64,000 nucleotides of DNA from CAZZNY01 sp964655935 (lineage in GTDB: Bacteria > Patescibacteriota > Gracilibacteria > BD1-5 > UBA2023). The DNA lies in NCBI GenBank assembly GCA_964655935.1, contig CAZZNY010000001.1:856486-920485 (forward strand), in the 5' to 3' direction. Of the stretch, positions 1 through 9,848 are shown piece after piece (within the stretch, counting starts at the first letter, position 1; every line of letters begins with the position of its first letter). The translations under genes were made by a program, and so were the position numbers. The notes under the pieces were generated by a model that worked only from the letters and a program-made list of their open reading frames with translations, made no database searches and had not been told where the DNA came from.

Positions 1-188
1 AACATAATCTTCCTATACCAAGAAGACATCCAGATCAACGGCACAAAGACAGAATGGAGCTCAGAAATCCAAGAAAACTCTTTGAAAGAACTTGTGACAA
101 ATGTCAGAAAGATATTCTTACCACATATGCTCCAGAAAGAACTGAGATTGTGTATTGTGAGAGTTGTTATAACAACACGGTTACATAG
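1..188 (+). CDS. Cys-rich zinc-ribbon protein, C-terminal end only
   Basis: This is the last 61 codons of a gene that begins outside the window; codons run from position 3 and end in TAG at 186-188. It is nearly identical to the C-terminal ends of the next two genes. It carries the same closing zinc ribbon: CDKC, about 20 residues, then CESC. It is therefore the third visible member of a tandem paralogue array. The family function is unknown to me; metal or nucleic-acid binding is inferred only from the paired Cys motifs. Confidence 0.75.
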   Translation, partial: HNLPIPRRHPDQRHKDRMELRNPRKLFERTCDKCQKDILTTYAPERTEIVYCESCYNNTVT

Positions 189-213
189 TTACAAGGTTAC
201 AAAGTTACAAAGC

Positions 214-316
214 TGTCATTCTGAAGAGTGAGGCACGAACGACGTGAGAATCCCTTGTACTCAAGTATGTTATTAAACTCATCTATAAGGGATTCTTCGC
301 TCCGCTCAGAATGACA
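214..316. repeat. Palindromic dispersed element, copy 1 (about 100 bp)
   Basis: The left arm begins TGTCATTCTGA and runs to GAATCCCTT. The right arm runs from AAGGGATTCTTCG to CTCAGAATGACA, so the ends form an imperfect inverted repeat around an unrelated centre. Other copies or halves lie at 2091, 3974, 6659, 17667, 25691, 26584, 32477 and 51976. It sits between two Cys-rich paralogues. No transposase is encoded, so it resembles a MITE or REP-like element. Confidence 0.8.
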
Positions 317-358
317 AATTCTCTTAATTCTTCCTTCTTAATTCTTAATTCTCCAGAG

Positions 359-2059
359 ATGTTCCAAATTCCACCCACAGAAATACTCGTAGAAACAAAA
401 GTCTGTAAACGATGTCAGCTATCTTTTCCAATCACAGACAAAGATCTCGAATTCTATGACAAAATTTCTCCAATTTTCGCTGAAAAAAAATATCAAATTC
501 CAGCTCCAACGCTTTGTCCTGATTGTAGAAGACAATGAATAATAGCATTTCGGAATGAGTGTAAGCTCTACAAGAGAACTTGTGGTGCCACAGGGAAAGA
601 GATAATTTCAATATACTCTCCAGATAAACCACACAGAATATATAGTAGAACAGAATGGGAAAGTGATAGCTGGGACCCCATGAGTTATGGAAAAGATTTC
701 GATTTTTCAAAAAAGTTCTTTGAGCAATTCGATGCCCTATATCGAGTCACTCCTCTTATGGCTCTTTTTAATCCATGATCTGAAAATTCTGAATACGCTC
801 AAGTAGCAAATTCCAAGAGCTGTTATCTCACTCATGTAGGTGGATGGAATGTTGATGTATTATATTCTAATTGGATGGTTAAATGTGCGGACTGCATGGA
901 TTGTTCTCGATGTCAGGATACCGAACATTGCTATGATTGCTTGTATTGCAATAATCAATCTTCAAGATTAATTAGTTGTATATATTGTTCTGGTTGTCAG
1001 GAATGTATCGCTTGTGTAAACTGCAAATGATGCCATAATTGCTACTGTTCATCGAATCAAACAAATGCTTCTTATATTTGGAAAAACGAACAACTTACAA
1101 AAGAGGAGTACGATTTACGTCTTAAAAATCTGATACTCAATTTCGATACTCTACATTCAGAGCTAGATATACTATTAAAAACTAGCATACAACCATCCAC
1201 TCATAATCAAAATGTAGAAAGTTGTAGCTGAGAACTTTTAAATAACTGTAAAAATTGTTTTTCTTGCTACGAATTATCAAATAGTGAGGGCTGTAAATAC
1301 CAGTATGACAATGCTGGAGAAGGAAATCATGTATATGATTCCTCATTTGGATCTACCGCTGAATATGCGTATCAAAATCTTTCTGCAAGTGGAAGAAAAA
1401 ATAGATTTTCTATACTTTCATATCCAAATATGAATGAAAGTTTTTATACCGCATGGTGTCAAAACTCTTCAGATTTATTTGGATGTGTAAGTCTCCGTAA
1501 CAAACAATACTGTATCCTCAATAAACAATATACAAAAGAGGAATACGAAACTCTCGTTCCAAAGATAATTGAACACATGACAAAAATTTGAGAATGGTGA
1601 GAATTCTTTCCCGCTTCTCTTTCTCCATTCGGATACAATGAAACAGTAGCTTCTGAATACTTTCCTTTAGGAAAAGAGGAAGCTCTTAAGCTCTGATTCA
1701 ACTGGTCAGACTACGAAGCTCCATTCCCAAAAGTAGAAAAGATTATTCCAGCAAGTAAATTACCAGATGATATTCTTAAGATTCCTGATGATATTCTTAA
1801 TTGGGCAATCGAATGTGAAGTAACCGGTAAACCTTTCCGAATAATCAAACAAGAATTAGAATTCTATAGAAAACATAATCTTCCTATACCAAGAAGACAT
1901 CCAGATCAAAGACACTTAGATCGAATGTCTCTCAGAAATCCAAGAAAACTCTTTGAAAGAACTTGTGATAAATGTCATAAAGATATTCTTACTACGTATG
2001 CTCCAGAAAGAACTGAGATTGTGTATTGTGAGAATTGTTATGAGAAGGAAGTTGTTTAG
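359..2059 (+). CDS. Cys-rich protein with N- and C-terminal zinc ribbons (paralogue 2)
   Basis: A 566-residue protein when TGA is read as Gly; the first TGA is at about residue 60, so standard-code callers truncate it. The N-terminal ribbon pairs CKRC (16-19) with CPDC (53-56). The middle (about 178-230) is packed with CxxC repeats such as CADC, CSRC, CIYC and CQEC. The C-terminal ribbon pairs CDKC with CENC and follows a basic RNPRKLFER segment. The ATG at 359 is chosen because the next paralogue starts at the matching residue (MFP against MFQ). An upstream in-frame ATG at 311 falls inside a repeat. No enzyme motif is visible; a structural metal-binding or nucleic-acid-binding role is inference. 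I do not recognise a named family. Confidence 0.75.
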
Positions 2060-2090
2060 TTACATAGTTACAAAGAAAAACATGTAAGCA

Positions 2091-2192
2091 TGTCATTCTG
2101 AGTGTAGTGATAACGAAATGAAGAATCCCTTATACTCAAAGTGTATTGCCAGACTCATCTGTAAGGGATTCTTCGCTTCGCTCAGAATGACA
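2091..2192. repeat. Palindromic dispersed element, copy 2
   Basis: Same family as 214-316: begins TGTCATTCTGAG, ends CTCAGAATGACA, with GAATCCCTT and AAGGGATTC facing inward. It sits 30 bases after the stop of the upstream paralogue, the same place as copy 1, so gene and repeat were probably duplicated together. Short TTACATAGTTACAAAG repeats precede it. Confidence 0.8.
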
Positions 2193-2235
2193 ATTCCATT
2201 TAGAATTTATAATTTACCATTTATAATTTCTCTCC

Positions 2236-3945
2236 ATGTTTCCTGTTCCATCTACAGAAAAACTCATAGAAACCAAAGTTTGCCGTCAGTGTCAGACTAG
2301 TTTTCCAATTACCGACAAAGATATGGAGTTTTATGACAAAGTTTCTCCGGTTTTTAACTGACAGAAATTCCCAATTCCTACTCCAACACTTTGTCCTGAC
2401 TGTCGACGGCAACGAAGAATGGCGTTTCGTAATGAGAGAAAACTCTACAAGAGAAATTGTGATGCTACGGGGAAAGAAATAATTTCCATATATTCCCCAG
2501 ATAAAAATTTGAAAGTTTATCATCAGGAAGAATGGTGATCTGATCGTTGGAATTCTTTGGTATATTGATTAAACTATAATCCTCTAGTGAGCTTTTTTGC
2601 TCAATACAATCTTTTACAAAGTGTATTCCCGAGACAAAATATCTGATGAACTGGAAATGTGAATTGTGAATATTCCAATTTTCTCATGAATTCGAAAGAT
2701 TGCTATCTATCGATATCAGGAAGAGATAATATATGAAGTCACTATTCACGAAATGTGCGCGACTGCATGGATGTAGTGGACTGTCTTCAGGTTATGTGAT
2801 GTACAAATACATATAACATTGTTGTGTGAGCGAATTGTTATGATGTCGTAGATTCGTTACATGTTTTTGATTCCAGAAATTCCAAATATTTATTCTATTG
2901 TCATAATTGTATAGATTGCACTGGCTGCATTAACATGCGATGAAAACAGTTTTGTTTTTTTAACAAACAATATTCAGAGACAGATTATCAAGATTTAATA
3001 AAACAGTTTAATGCTCTATCTCTAAAAGATCAACAAAAGAAGATTCACGATCATATTATAACTTTTCCCAGAAGACAATTAAACGCATTTGAAAATGAGA
3101 TGTTCACTTGAATTGATTATGTAAGAAATTCGAAAAATATAAAAACTTCCCTGTTTTTAGCTGAATGTGAAAACTGTTTTTATTGTTTTGAACAAGAAAA
3201 ATCATCAAATCTCTTTGATTGTACAATGTGAGGTAATGGTAATAATTATTGTTACGAGTGAATTGCTATAGGATTAAATTCATTTAATAACAGCTTTTTC
3301 ACATATTCAAGTGCTAATAGTGATTGTTTTTATGTTGATTCTTGTTTTAATTCCTCTCACCTCTTCGGTTGCATCGGTCTCAGAAATAAGCAATACTGTA
3401 TATTAAACAAACAGTATACCAAGGCAGAATACGAAACTCTCGTTCCAAAGATCATAGAACACATGCAAAAAACTTGAGAATGGTGAGAATTCTTTCCTGC
3501 AAGCTTAAGTCCATTTTGATACAATGAGACAGTAGCTTCAGAATATTTTCCTCTAGAAAAATCAGAAGCATTGAAACTTGGTTATAATTGGTCAGACTAC
3601 GAAGCTCCATTTCCTAAAGTAGAAAAGATTATTCCTGCTTCTAAACTTCCAGATGATATTACTAAGATACCTGATGATATATTAAATTGGGCTATAGAAT
3701 GCGAAGTAACATGAAAACCATTTAGAATCATAAAACAAGAATTAGAATTCTATAGAAAACATAATCTTCCGATTCCTCGACGACATCCAGACCAGAGACA
3801 TAAAGATCGAATGGAACTTAGAAATCCAAGAAAACTCTTTGAAAGAAAATGTGATAAATGTCAGAAAGATATCCTTACTACTTATGCTCCGGAGAGATCT
3901 GAGATTGTGTATTGCGAAGAATGTTACAACAACACAGTTACATAG
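2236..3945 (+). CDS. Cys-rich protein with terminal zinc ribbons (paralogue 3)
   Basis: A 569-residue paralogue of 359-2059, also readable only with TGA as Gly. The N-terminal CRQC/CPDC ribbon and C-terminal CDKC/CEEC ribbon are conserved. The middle third is more diverged and has fewer clean CxxC repeats, though CIDCTGC is present. The segment around NKQYCILNKQYTKAEYE is almost unchanged between copies, so the conserved unit is the C-terminal half. The ATG at 2236 aligns with the start of the upstream copy. No clear Shine-Dalgarno sequence precedes either copy. Confidence 0.75.
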
Positions 3946-3973
3946 TTACAAGGTTACAAAGAAAAATACAATA

Positions 3974-4111
3974 TGTCATCCTGGAATTTTTCGAATGAGT
4001 TAACTTTTCGAAGTCATTAAATAAGCAGAGAAAAATATCCAGGATCTTCCGCTGTATAACTCAGATTTCGAAGAAAACAACGGAAGATTCTTCGCTTCAC
4101 TCAGAATGACA
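3974..4111. repeat. Palindromic dispersed element, long variant (138 bp)
   Basis: The outer ends match the 214-316 family (TGTCATCCTGG at left, CTCAGAATGACA at right). The inner part is longer and carries ATCTTCCG/CGGAAGATTC instead of AATCCCTT/AAGGGATTC. The copy at 6659-6797 shares this inner sequence, so two subfamilies exist. Confidence 0.75.
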
Positions 4112-4164
4112 AGTATAATTCTCAGTCTCTCAATCCCTAAATTCTAAACTCTAATTCCTTTCTT

Positions 4165-4192
4165 TTGACTTTCCATAAAACTTCTATATAAT
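4165..4192 (+). promoter_or_regulatory. Promoter of rpsU
   Basis: TTGACT, 16-base spacer, then a perfect TATAAT, 40 bases ahead of the ATG. An AAGGAG Shine-Dalgarno sequence lies at 4221-4226, one of the few strong ones in the window. Confidence 0.75.
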
Positions 4193-4232
4193 CGCCACGC
4201 CTTTATTTTACTTATAATACAAGGAGACAATC

Positions 4233-4433
4233 ATGATCGTTTTTACGACCAAGAATGCCGGTGAATCCAATGAGAAACTCATCCTCCGTTACAAGAAGAT
4301 GTTTTTCCAGACTCGTACTGTTAACAAGCTCAAAACTGGGCGTTACGCTACGCGTTCTCTCTCTGAACGAAAGATCAGAGAAGCTGCAATCATTCGAGAA
4401 ACATACCGCGCCCTCAATAAAAAAGGCAAGTAA
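4233..4433 (+). CDS. rpsU: Small ribosomal subunit protein bS21
   Basis: A 66-residue basic protein of the bS21 family, which binds near the 16S 3' end and helps initiation. The order matches the family: a short beta segment, then NEKLILRYKKMFF in the place of the bS21 FD..LRRFKR helix, then a helical basic tail with ERK and REAAI. Length is normal (about 60-71). It has its own promoter, a strong Shine-Dalgarno sequence and a terminator, so it is monocistronic. There is no in-frame TGA. Confidence 0.88.
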   Translation: MIVFTTKNAGESNEKLILRYKKMFFQTRTVNKLKTGRYATRSLSERKIREAAIIRETYRALNKKGK

Positions 4434-4447
4434 TCCCGTATTACTGA

Positions 4448-4487
4448 GAAAAATCCCTTTCTTTGAAAAAAGAAGGGGATTTTTTTG
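4448..4487 (+). terminator. Intrinsic terminator after rpsU
   Basis: AAAATCCC...TTCTTT pairs with AAAGAAGGGGATTTT across a short A-rich loop and ends in a run of seven T. The end of the T-run also forms the start of a TTGACT box at 4485-4490 that may be the -35 of the sortase gene. Confidence 0.8.
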
Positions 4488-4576
4488 ACTCCTGAAAAAA
4501 TATGTGATAAGCTGGAAGCGAGAAACACGAAGGTGTCTCAAAAACTCATATAAAACTAACAAAAACAAAGACGAAA

Positions 4577-5578
4577 ATGACTACTGAAATAGCTACATCC
4601 TCTTCTTTAGAAATCGATATTCTCGCAGCATTAGATAATACAGAATCCGAGATAATCATGTCTGCCGATATTCTTGCTACCGAGACAATAGCTACAGAAA
4701 TTTCTTCCTATGAAGATATTCTCAATATTTGTGAAAAAATCAAAAATGCAACGGTAAGTCCTTGGAAAAAACTACGAGAAAAAGTGGAATTTCTTGGTTA
4801 CTATATTACAGTTTCTTGTATGGTATTTATAGTTTTGCTTATAGCTACAAACTATAGTGCTTATTCTGCCCTTCTTTCAGATTATATTGATCCAAGCAAA
4901 CTCAAGGCAGCAAGTCAAGACATCGCACAAACTCTTACTCAATCAAAAATCGAAGTTTACGCGGATGAACAAGAATCGAAAGTTACCGAAGAAGAAAATC
5001 AGGCAAAAGAAGAAAGACTCAAAAAACAACTCGAAGAAGAAAATATCACGGTTAAAGATGTATTTCTTTCTCCAAAAAAACTCATCCCGACCAGCTCGGA
5101 TATGGTAGTAAATGTCGAAATCGTTCCTTATGAAAATCGCATCATCATACCAAAACTCGGAAAAAATATTCCTCTCGTCGACGTGCCAAACAAAAGCAAT
5201 CTCTCTTTCGATAATCTTGAAGATGTCTTTATGAATGAACTCGAGAAAGGAGTCGTGCGATATCCCGGGACTTCCCATCCAGGCGAAGAAGGAAATGCTT
5301 TTATTTTCGGACATAGTTCAAACTATCCTTGGATGAAATGAGATTATAACGATGTTTTTGCTCTCCTCGATAAACTCGTATTCGGTGATGAGATTATCGT
5401 CTACTATAATCAACAAAAATATGTGTATGTAATTCGAGAAAAAAAGGTAGTAAAACCAGGAAATGTATCCGTTATGAAACGAGAAGATGGAAAAAAAGAA
5501 CTCTCTCTTATGACTTGTTGGCCAGTAGGAACTACTCTGAATCGACTCCTTGTATTCGCAGAACTCAAAAAAGATTAA
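4577..5578 (+). CDS. Membrane-anchored sortase (class D/E-like)
   Basis: A 333-residue sortase, the cysteine transpeptidase that joins sorted surface proteins to the envelope. An acidic cytoplasmic N-terminus (1-74) leads to one membrane helix (about 75-97), then a charged coiled-coil-like stretch (about 140-165), then the sortase beta-barrel (about 185-333). The catalytic His is in GHSSN (about 247), the Cys in LMTCWP (about 314) and the Arg in LNRLLVFAEL (about 323). One in-frame TGA (Gly) follows PWMK; without it the Cys and Arg would be lost. The next ORF is a small membrane protein. I saw no LPXTG-type substrate in the window. Confidence 0.85.
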
Positions 5579-5643
5579 TCTACTCATCACTCGCTTGGCA
5601 CGAAGCAATCTACACAATCTTTAGTAGCTATTCATTTTCAATT

Positions 5644-5958
5644 ATGCAACCATTTGAATTTCACTATAACCAAAGCAATCTAAGTGCATCCGTTCTTGAT
5701 ATCACCCATTTTTGAGATGATACCATGCTACTTATTTGAGGCTTAATTATCGGAATTACATTGATCACTTTTCTCTATAAACTCTGTCTCTATACTTACT
5801 GATATATATTAGTACTGAGAGACTCACGATCAAAACAATCAAAAAAAGACACCATTCAAGAGCTTATCCTCATGAAAACCATCCAAGATGAACTCGAACG
5901 AGAAATCGAAGAATCCCTCCTGAGTTCCGCTTTTACAAAAACTCCCCAAGCTGGATAA
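5644..5958 (+). CDS. Small single-pass membrane protein
   Basis: A 104-residue protein with three in-frame TGA codons. A hydrophobic helix (about 28-50, LLIGGLIIGITLITFLY) is followed by a charged helical tail rich in Glu and Lys. It lies 66 bases after the sortase on the same strand, so co-transcription is possible. Its last 26 bases overlap the end of the converging gene 5933-6628. No family recognised. Confidence 0.6.
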
Positions 5959-6628
5959 TCCAATCTTCTGTTTCTATCTGAAAACCTATTTCTTCCAAAT
6001 TAAAACATACCAATCTTCCCAATTTTAGAAGATTGGTTTTTTCTTCTATTAATAGCTGTTTTAGTATTTCTTTTTCTTTTTTTTGCCTTTCTGGATTCAA
6101 ATGAATGGCTGAAATTATTCAGGAATTCAACCCTGAACGAATCGCTTTCTGATGGAGCGGTGCTCGTGGTGGTGGCACGAAAAAAGCAGATTCTCCGAGA
6201 ATGTAATAATCTTTGAAACTGTAGACAAAATTGCGTAGATTTACCCCGATAGTAATCGGACAATTCTTAAAATCCGGAACAAAAGCATTTAATTCTGAGT
6301 TAAAATAACCAAGCTGTTCATAAAGATTTTTTATATATTCCACTTCTTCTGCGAGTGAAATATTTTTAATGTGTACCTTTTTTTTAGTTTCTATTGCTTC
6401 TTCCACTATTTTTTGAAAAATTTCCCATTCAGATTTTGGAGAATATACCTCACTCCAAAGCTTTGGATCAGCACCGTAGTCCAGGTTTTCATTTTTATAC
6501 AGCAATAAAAGTTCTGCCATATCTATCATAAAATCTCACTGTATAGTTTTTGGGGTCGAAAACAAAAATTTTCCATCCGAAACATTGGAATCAATATTTT
6601 GAATTGAATGAGAGAGAATTTGTTTCAT
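5933..6628 (-). CDS. Hypothetical protein, 231 aa
   Basis: Reading two TGA codons as Gly joins an upstream segment (starting MKQILSHS) to the main body and extends the C-terminus by about 60 residues. The protein is soluble, mixed alpha/beta, with no signal peptide or membrane segment. A conserved-looking stretch reads KNCPITIGVNLRNFVYSFKD, and a proline run VPPPRAP lies near residue 155. I do not recognise a family. The stop overlaps the end of the converging gene by 26 bases. Confidence 0.6.
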
Positions 6629-6658
6629 AGTTTTAAAATATATTATTAAGTTTTATGA

Positions 6659-6797
6659 GTCATTCTGAGTACAACGAAGAATCTTCCGTTGTTTTTCTTC
6701 GAGATCTAAGCAATACAGTGGAAGATCCCAGATGTTTTCTGGAATATCTTTTATGGCTTCGAGATCTTCGTTCTATCCAGAAAATTCTGGGATGACA
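6659..6797. repeat. Palindromic dispersed element, long variant, second copy
   Basis: Begins GTCATTCTGAG and ends GGGATGACA. It shares the inner CGAAGAATCTTCCGTTG sequence with 3974-4111 in inverted order. It fills the space between rlmH and the hypothetical gene at 5933-6628. Confidence 0.7.
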
Positions 6798-6839
6798 CAT
6801 CTTTTTTTTCGAAACTCTTAACTCGACGAAACTAATTTA

Positions 6840-7292
6840 CTATCCATGATGATACCCTGTTCATTTCTGAATGGAGCGAACTCGATATATCTGTTCTAAG
6901 AGTATGAGAAACGCAAGTCCATGTGGAAAAGTCATCGGAGAGAGAGAAAGAGTTTCTTGGATATATGGACGTAACTTAGTCATATCCACACCATAGGCTC
7001 CACCAACCAGAAAAGTTATTTTTTCTCATCGATCTTCCAATTTTGTCAAATGTTCACAAAGTGCCCCAGTGGAATATATTTTTGTTCAAATATCAAGATA
7101 AATCATGTAATTTTTTTGTTTCGAGAGTATTTCCAGAATTCTTCCTGTTTCTTTTTCGATAATTCGAACAGCTTCTCCAGTCTTTTCGGGCTTAATATAT
7201 TTTATTTCAATATCAGGCAAACGCTTGATATATTCCCTAATGGATTCATCAAAATGATGAAATCAATCGGCAACAACGAATATTTTAATCAT
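6840..7292 (-). CDS. rlmH: 23S rRNA (pseudouridine1915-N3)-methyltransferase
   Basis: RlmH, a SPOUT methyltransferase that methylates pseudouridine 1915 in helix 69 of 23S rRNA. The 150-residue protein (E. coli 155) has the family signature near its end: FLVGGAYGVD, then LSLSPMTFPHGLAFLILLEQIYR, then SIQKGTGYHH, the usual KG.PYH ending with the SAM-site knot. Four TGA codons fall at Gly sites, which breaks the ORF in standard code. GAGGC just ahead of the ATG may be a weak ribosome binding site. It is divergent from the tRNA cluster. Confidence 0.88.
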
Positions 7293-7377
7293 GCCTCATT
7301 TTTCAAGCAAGTAATAATGGCTTTTATTGTACAAAAAAAGGATATTTTCACAAGGAGAAAAAAATCGAAAAATTCTT

Positions 7378-7405
7378 TTGACAAAAGAGGGCTTTTTTAT
7401 ACAAT
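7378..7405 (+). promoter_or_regulatory. Promoter of the tRNA-Thr/Tyr/Leu cluster
   Basis: A perfect TTGACA, 16-base spacer, TACAAT. The first tRNA begins 40 bases after the -10 box. Confidence 0.75.
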
Positions 7406-7445
7406 GTCGGAGCTTTCTTCAAAAAGAAGCATTGTTTTTATGTAA

Positions 7446-7521
7446 GCCGCTTTAGCTCAGTTGGTAGAGCGCCCGCCTTGTAAGCGGATGGTCGTCGGTT
7501 CAATTCCGACAAGCGGCTCCA
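7446..7521 (+). tRNA. tRNA-Thr (UGU)
   Basis: A full cloverleaf: GCCGCTT acceptor pairs with AAGCGGC, D-arm GCTC/GAGC, anticodon loop CTTGTAA, T-arm GTCGG-TTCAATT-CCGAC. The 3' end reads TCCA, so CCA is encoded. Confidence 0.92.
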
Positions 7522-7588
7522 TGTTTAAACACACAACCTACATCATACTAGAAACAACTATTATAGTATGGGTGGGTTAAAAATGTTC

Positions 7589-7674
7589 GGGTCGATTCCA
7601 GAGCGGTCAAATGGGGAGGACTGTAAATCCTTTGGCTTACGCCTTCGATAGTTCGAATCTATCTCGGCCCACCA
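7589..7674 (+). tRNA. tRNA-Tyr (GUA)
   Basis: Class II tRNA with a long variable arm. Acceptor GGGTCGA pairs with TCGGCCC, the anticodon loop is CTGTAAA, and the encoded CCA follows discriminator A. Confidence 0.92.
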
Positions 7675-7706
7675 CTTTTTTCTAATTTGCATACACTAAT
7701 ATCCCT

Positions 7707-7791
7707 GCCGGGATGGTGGAATTGGTATACACGCCGGTCTTAGAAGCCGGTACCGCAAGGTTTGAGAGTTCGAGTCTCTCTTCCGGCACCA
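7707..7791 (+). tRNA. tRNA-Leu (UAG)
   Basis: Class II tRNA. The anticodon stem CCGGT/GCCGG encloses loop CTTAGAA. It has a long variable arm and an encoded CCA end. Confidence 0.92.
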
Positions 7792-7879
7792 TCCATACTT
7801 TCGTTTTTCGTCCTTGATGTCTAGATCCTAGAGATTAACAACGAATAACGAAAAATTTATTCTTCTTCTTTTTTCTTTT

Positions 7880-8095
7880 ATGAAAGCTACTATTCATCCT
7901 AAATTCAAAATTACAAAAGTTATTTGCTCTTGTGGTAATGTATTTGAAACTGGTTCTACAATAGAAGGAGAAATCCGAGTTGAGACCTGTAATCAGTGTC
8001 ATCCTTTTTACACTGGTAAAAAACAAATCCTCAAAACTACAACAGTTGATAAGTTTTACGCTCGACAACAAAAAACTGCTTCTCTCGGTAAATAG
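7880..8095 (+). CDS. rpmE: Large ribosomal subunit protein bL31
   Basis: A 71-residue bL31 protein. It opens MKATIHPKF, carries the zinc-type Cys set (CSCG, then CNQC) and the HPFYTGKK motif typical of the family. A zinc-binding form is inferred from the four Cys. It follows the tRNA cluster on the same strand and ends at a bidirectional terminator. Confidence 0.93.
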   Translation: MKATIHPKFKITKVICSCGNVFETGSTIEGEIRVETCNQCHPFYTGKKQILKTTTVDKFYARQQKTASLGK

Positions 8096-8111
8096 TTCGT
8101 TTATTGAATTT

Positions 8112-8145
8112 AAAAAAATCCTCCAGATATCTGGAGGATTTTTTC
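8112..8145. terminator. Bidirectional intrinsic terminator between rpmE and the converging secretion gene
   Basis: AAAAAATCCTCCAGA pairs with TCTGGAGGATTTTTT; T-runs exist in both directions. The minus-strand stop codon begins at the next base. Confidence 0.85.
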
Positions 8146-9807
8146 TTAGTTACTTGATACGGTACTTCATGAAGCTAATATGAATTTGAAGATTATGTAA
8201 CTTGTGACAAGAAGTAAAAGTCAGATCACAATCCATTTGATAGTACTTTTCCCTTTTTTCATCCCCTCTTCTCCATTGAAGAGAATATTCCAACCGGTGT
8301 AAATAATCAGCAAAATAGTTATCACTCCGATAAAACCATTTGCCCAGTTAATTATAGTCGTGAAAAGTTTGATAGTGTCTGATATTTCTGGTTTTGTAAG
8401 AAGCGAAACACAATTTCCTTTAAAGTCTTTTGTCGTACAATCAATATTTCCATATATAGTAGTAACCAAAAGAGAGGAGATTTTTACCATGATGAATCAG
8501 ATGATTGCACCAATAATTGTTTTGATTCCTGATTCTCGAGCCTTTGCCTCACCACCAGCTGTCACCATTATGAAGAAAGCGACAAATGCCATTGCAAGAA
8601 ATACGAATGATGCCAACATTTGAATCATATTAATAATTGGCCAAAGTACCGCTTTTACGAATCCTATAGCTGCCACTGCTCAACCCGATCATACATTTTC
8701 TCCAAATAGAGAATTAATAATAACAAAAGATACTTGCATCAACATAATACCAAGCGAGGTGTAGATAATTGCATTTTTGAGATTCTTGACATCTTCTTCC
8801 GCTTTTTGAGAGAAAAAGTAGATCATTACCACAACAATAACGAATACTGCTGCTAAAACAGTAAAAACATTTTTAATATCTCGCGCAATACGAAGCAAAA
8901 ACGAATATGCTCATTTTTCTCAGATCTCACCCGCACCTCCCGCTCATTTAAAAAGCATATCGTTAAATTGACCAGCAAAATCATTTAGCAGAGATGTACT
9001 CTCTGTTCGAACCACTCCTGATTTCGCATCTTTATCTTTTAATAATTTTAAATCTTTCGAGGTGTCCTCCAGTGCTCATCCGGCTGGATTGGCTGGAGGC
9101 GTACTGACTACAAAAAATGATGTTTTTTTCGGAAAACCAAGTCTATTGGCAAGTAGATTATATTCAGCCAGAAGACCTTCATATTCCTGTTTATCGGAAA
9201 CATCTGGAATTAATGCTCAGAAAGCTACCTCTTTTTTTGATAATTGATTTCATAAACTTATTAATTTGAGAATGGAGTTTTTCTGATCCACGGAACATCA
9301 TTTATATGTTCCACTCGAAAAAACACTCTCATCTATCAATGTCCTGAGACAACCCTTTCATTCGTCTTTATCAAGAATTTTATCATTATCCGCATCTATA
9401 GTATCATAAATCACCTGATTATATACCCCGTCGGCATCAACATATGCAATCTTATCAAGAGGTGTAAGGGGTTCTTTATCTTTTCAATCATTTACACCAT
9501 CTCAATCAGTATCTTTTTTATTTGGATTAGTCCCATTTTGTTTTTCTTCCGAATCACTTACTCAATCTCCATCTGTATCCACCACATAAGGATTATCCTG
9601 AGCTATTTGATCCTCACTACAACCGAAGCGATCTACAACCACATCACTTGGAGTATCAGGACATTGATCAACCTTATCTACAATACCATCATTATCCGTA
9701 TCCATGGTAACCTCTGGATCATTCGGATCAGCAGGCGCCGCAAAAACTAGAACAACAGGGCTTGTTCCTATGAAAATCATCGCAATGACAAGAATTTTTT
9801 TGAACAT
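8146..9807 (-). CDS. Secreted protein with thrombospondin-3-like Ca-binding repeats and tandem pilin-like membrane modules
   Basis: A 553-residue protein formed by joining several TGA-split ORFs. Residues 1-24 form a signal peptide (hydrophobic core, then VFAAPA). Residues about 28-165 hold Asp-rich calcium-binding repeats of the thrombospondin type 3 kind (DTDNDGIVDKVDQC, DTDGDGVSDSEE, DTDGDGVNDGK, DADNDKILDKDE). A Ser/Lys linker follows. From about 313 the chain has roughly six membrane helices in three pairs, each with a short charged loop (YFFSQKAEEDVK; VTAGGEAKARESG; LFNGEEGMKKGK). That pattern resembles VirB2/TrbC-like pilins. It lies 41 bases downstream of the VirD4-like ATPase on the same strand, so a role in that envelope machine is inferred. 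Confidence 0.72.
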
Positions 9808-9848
9808 AAACAGTAATATTACAGATAAGATCTCTCTTAATTCTTAAT

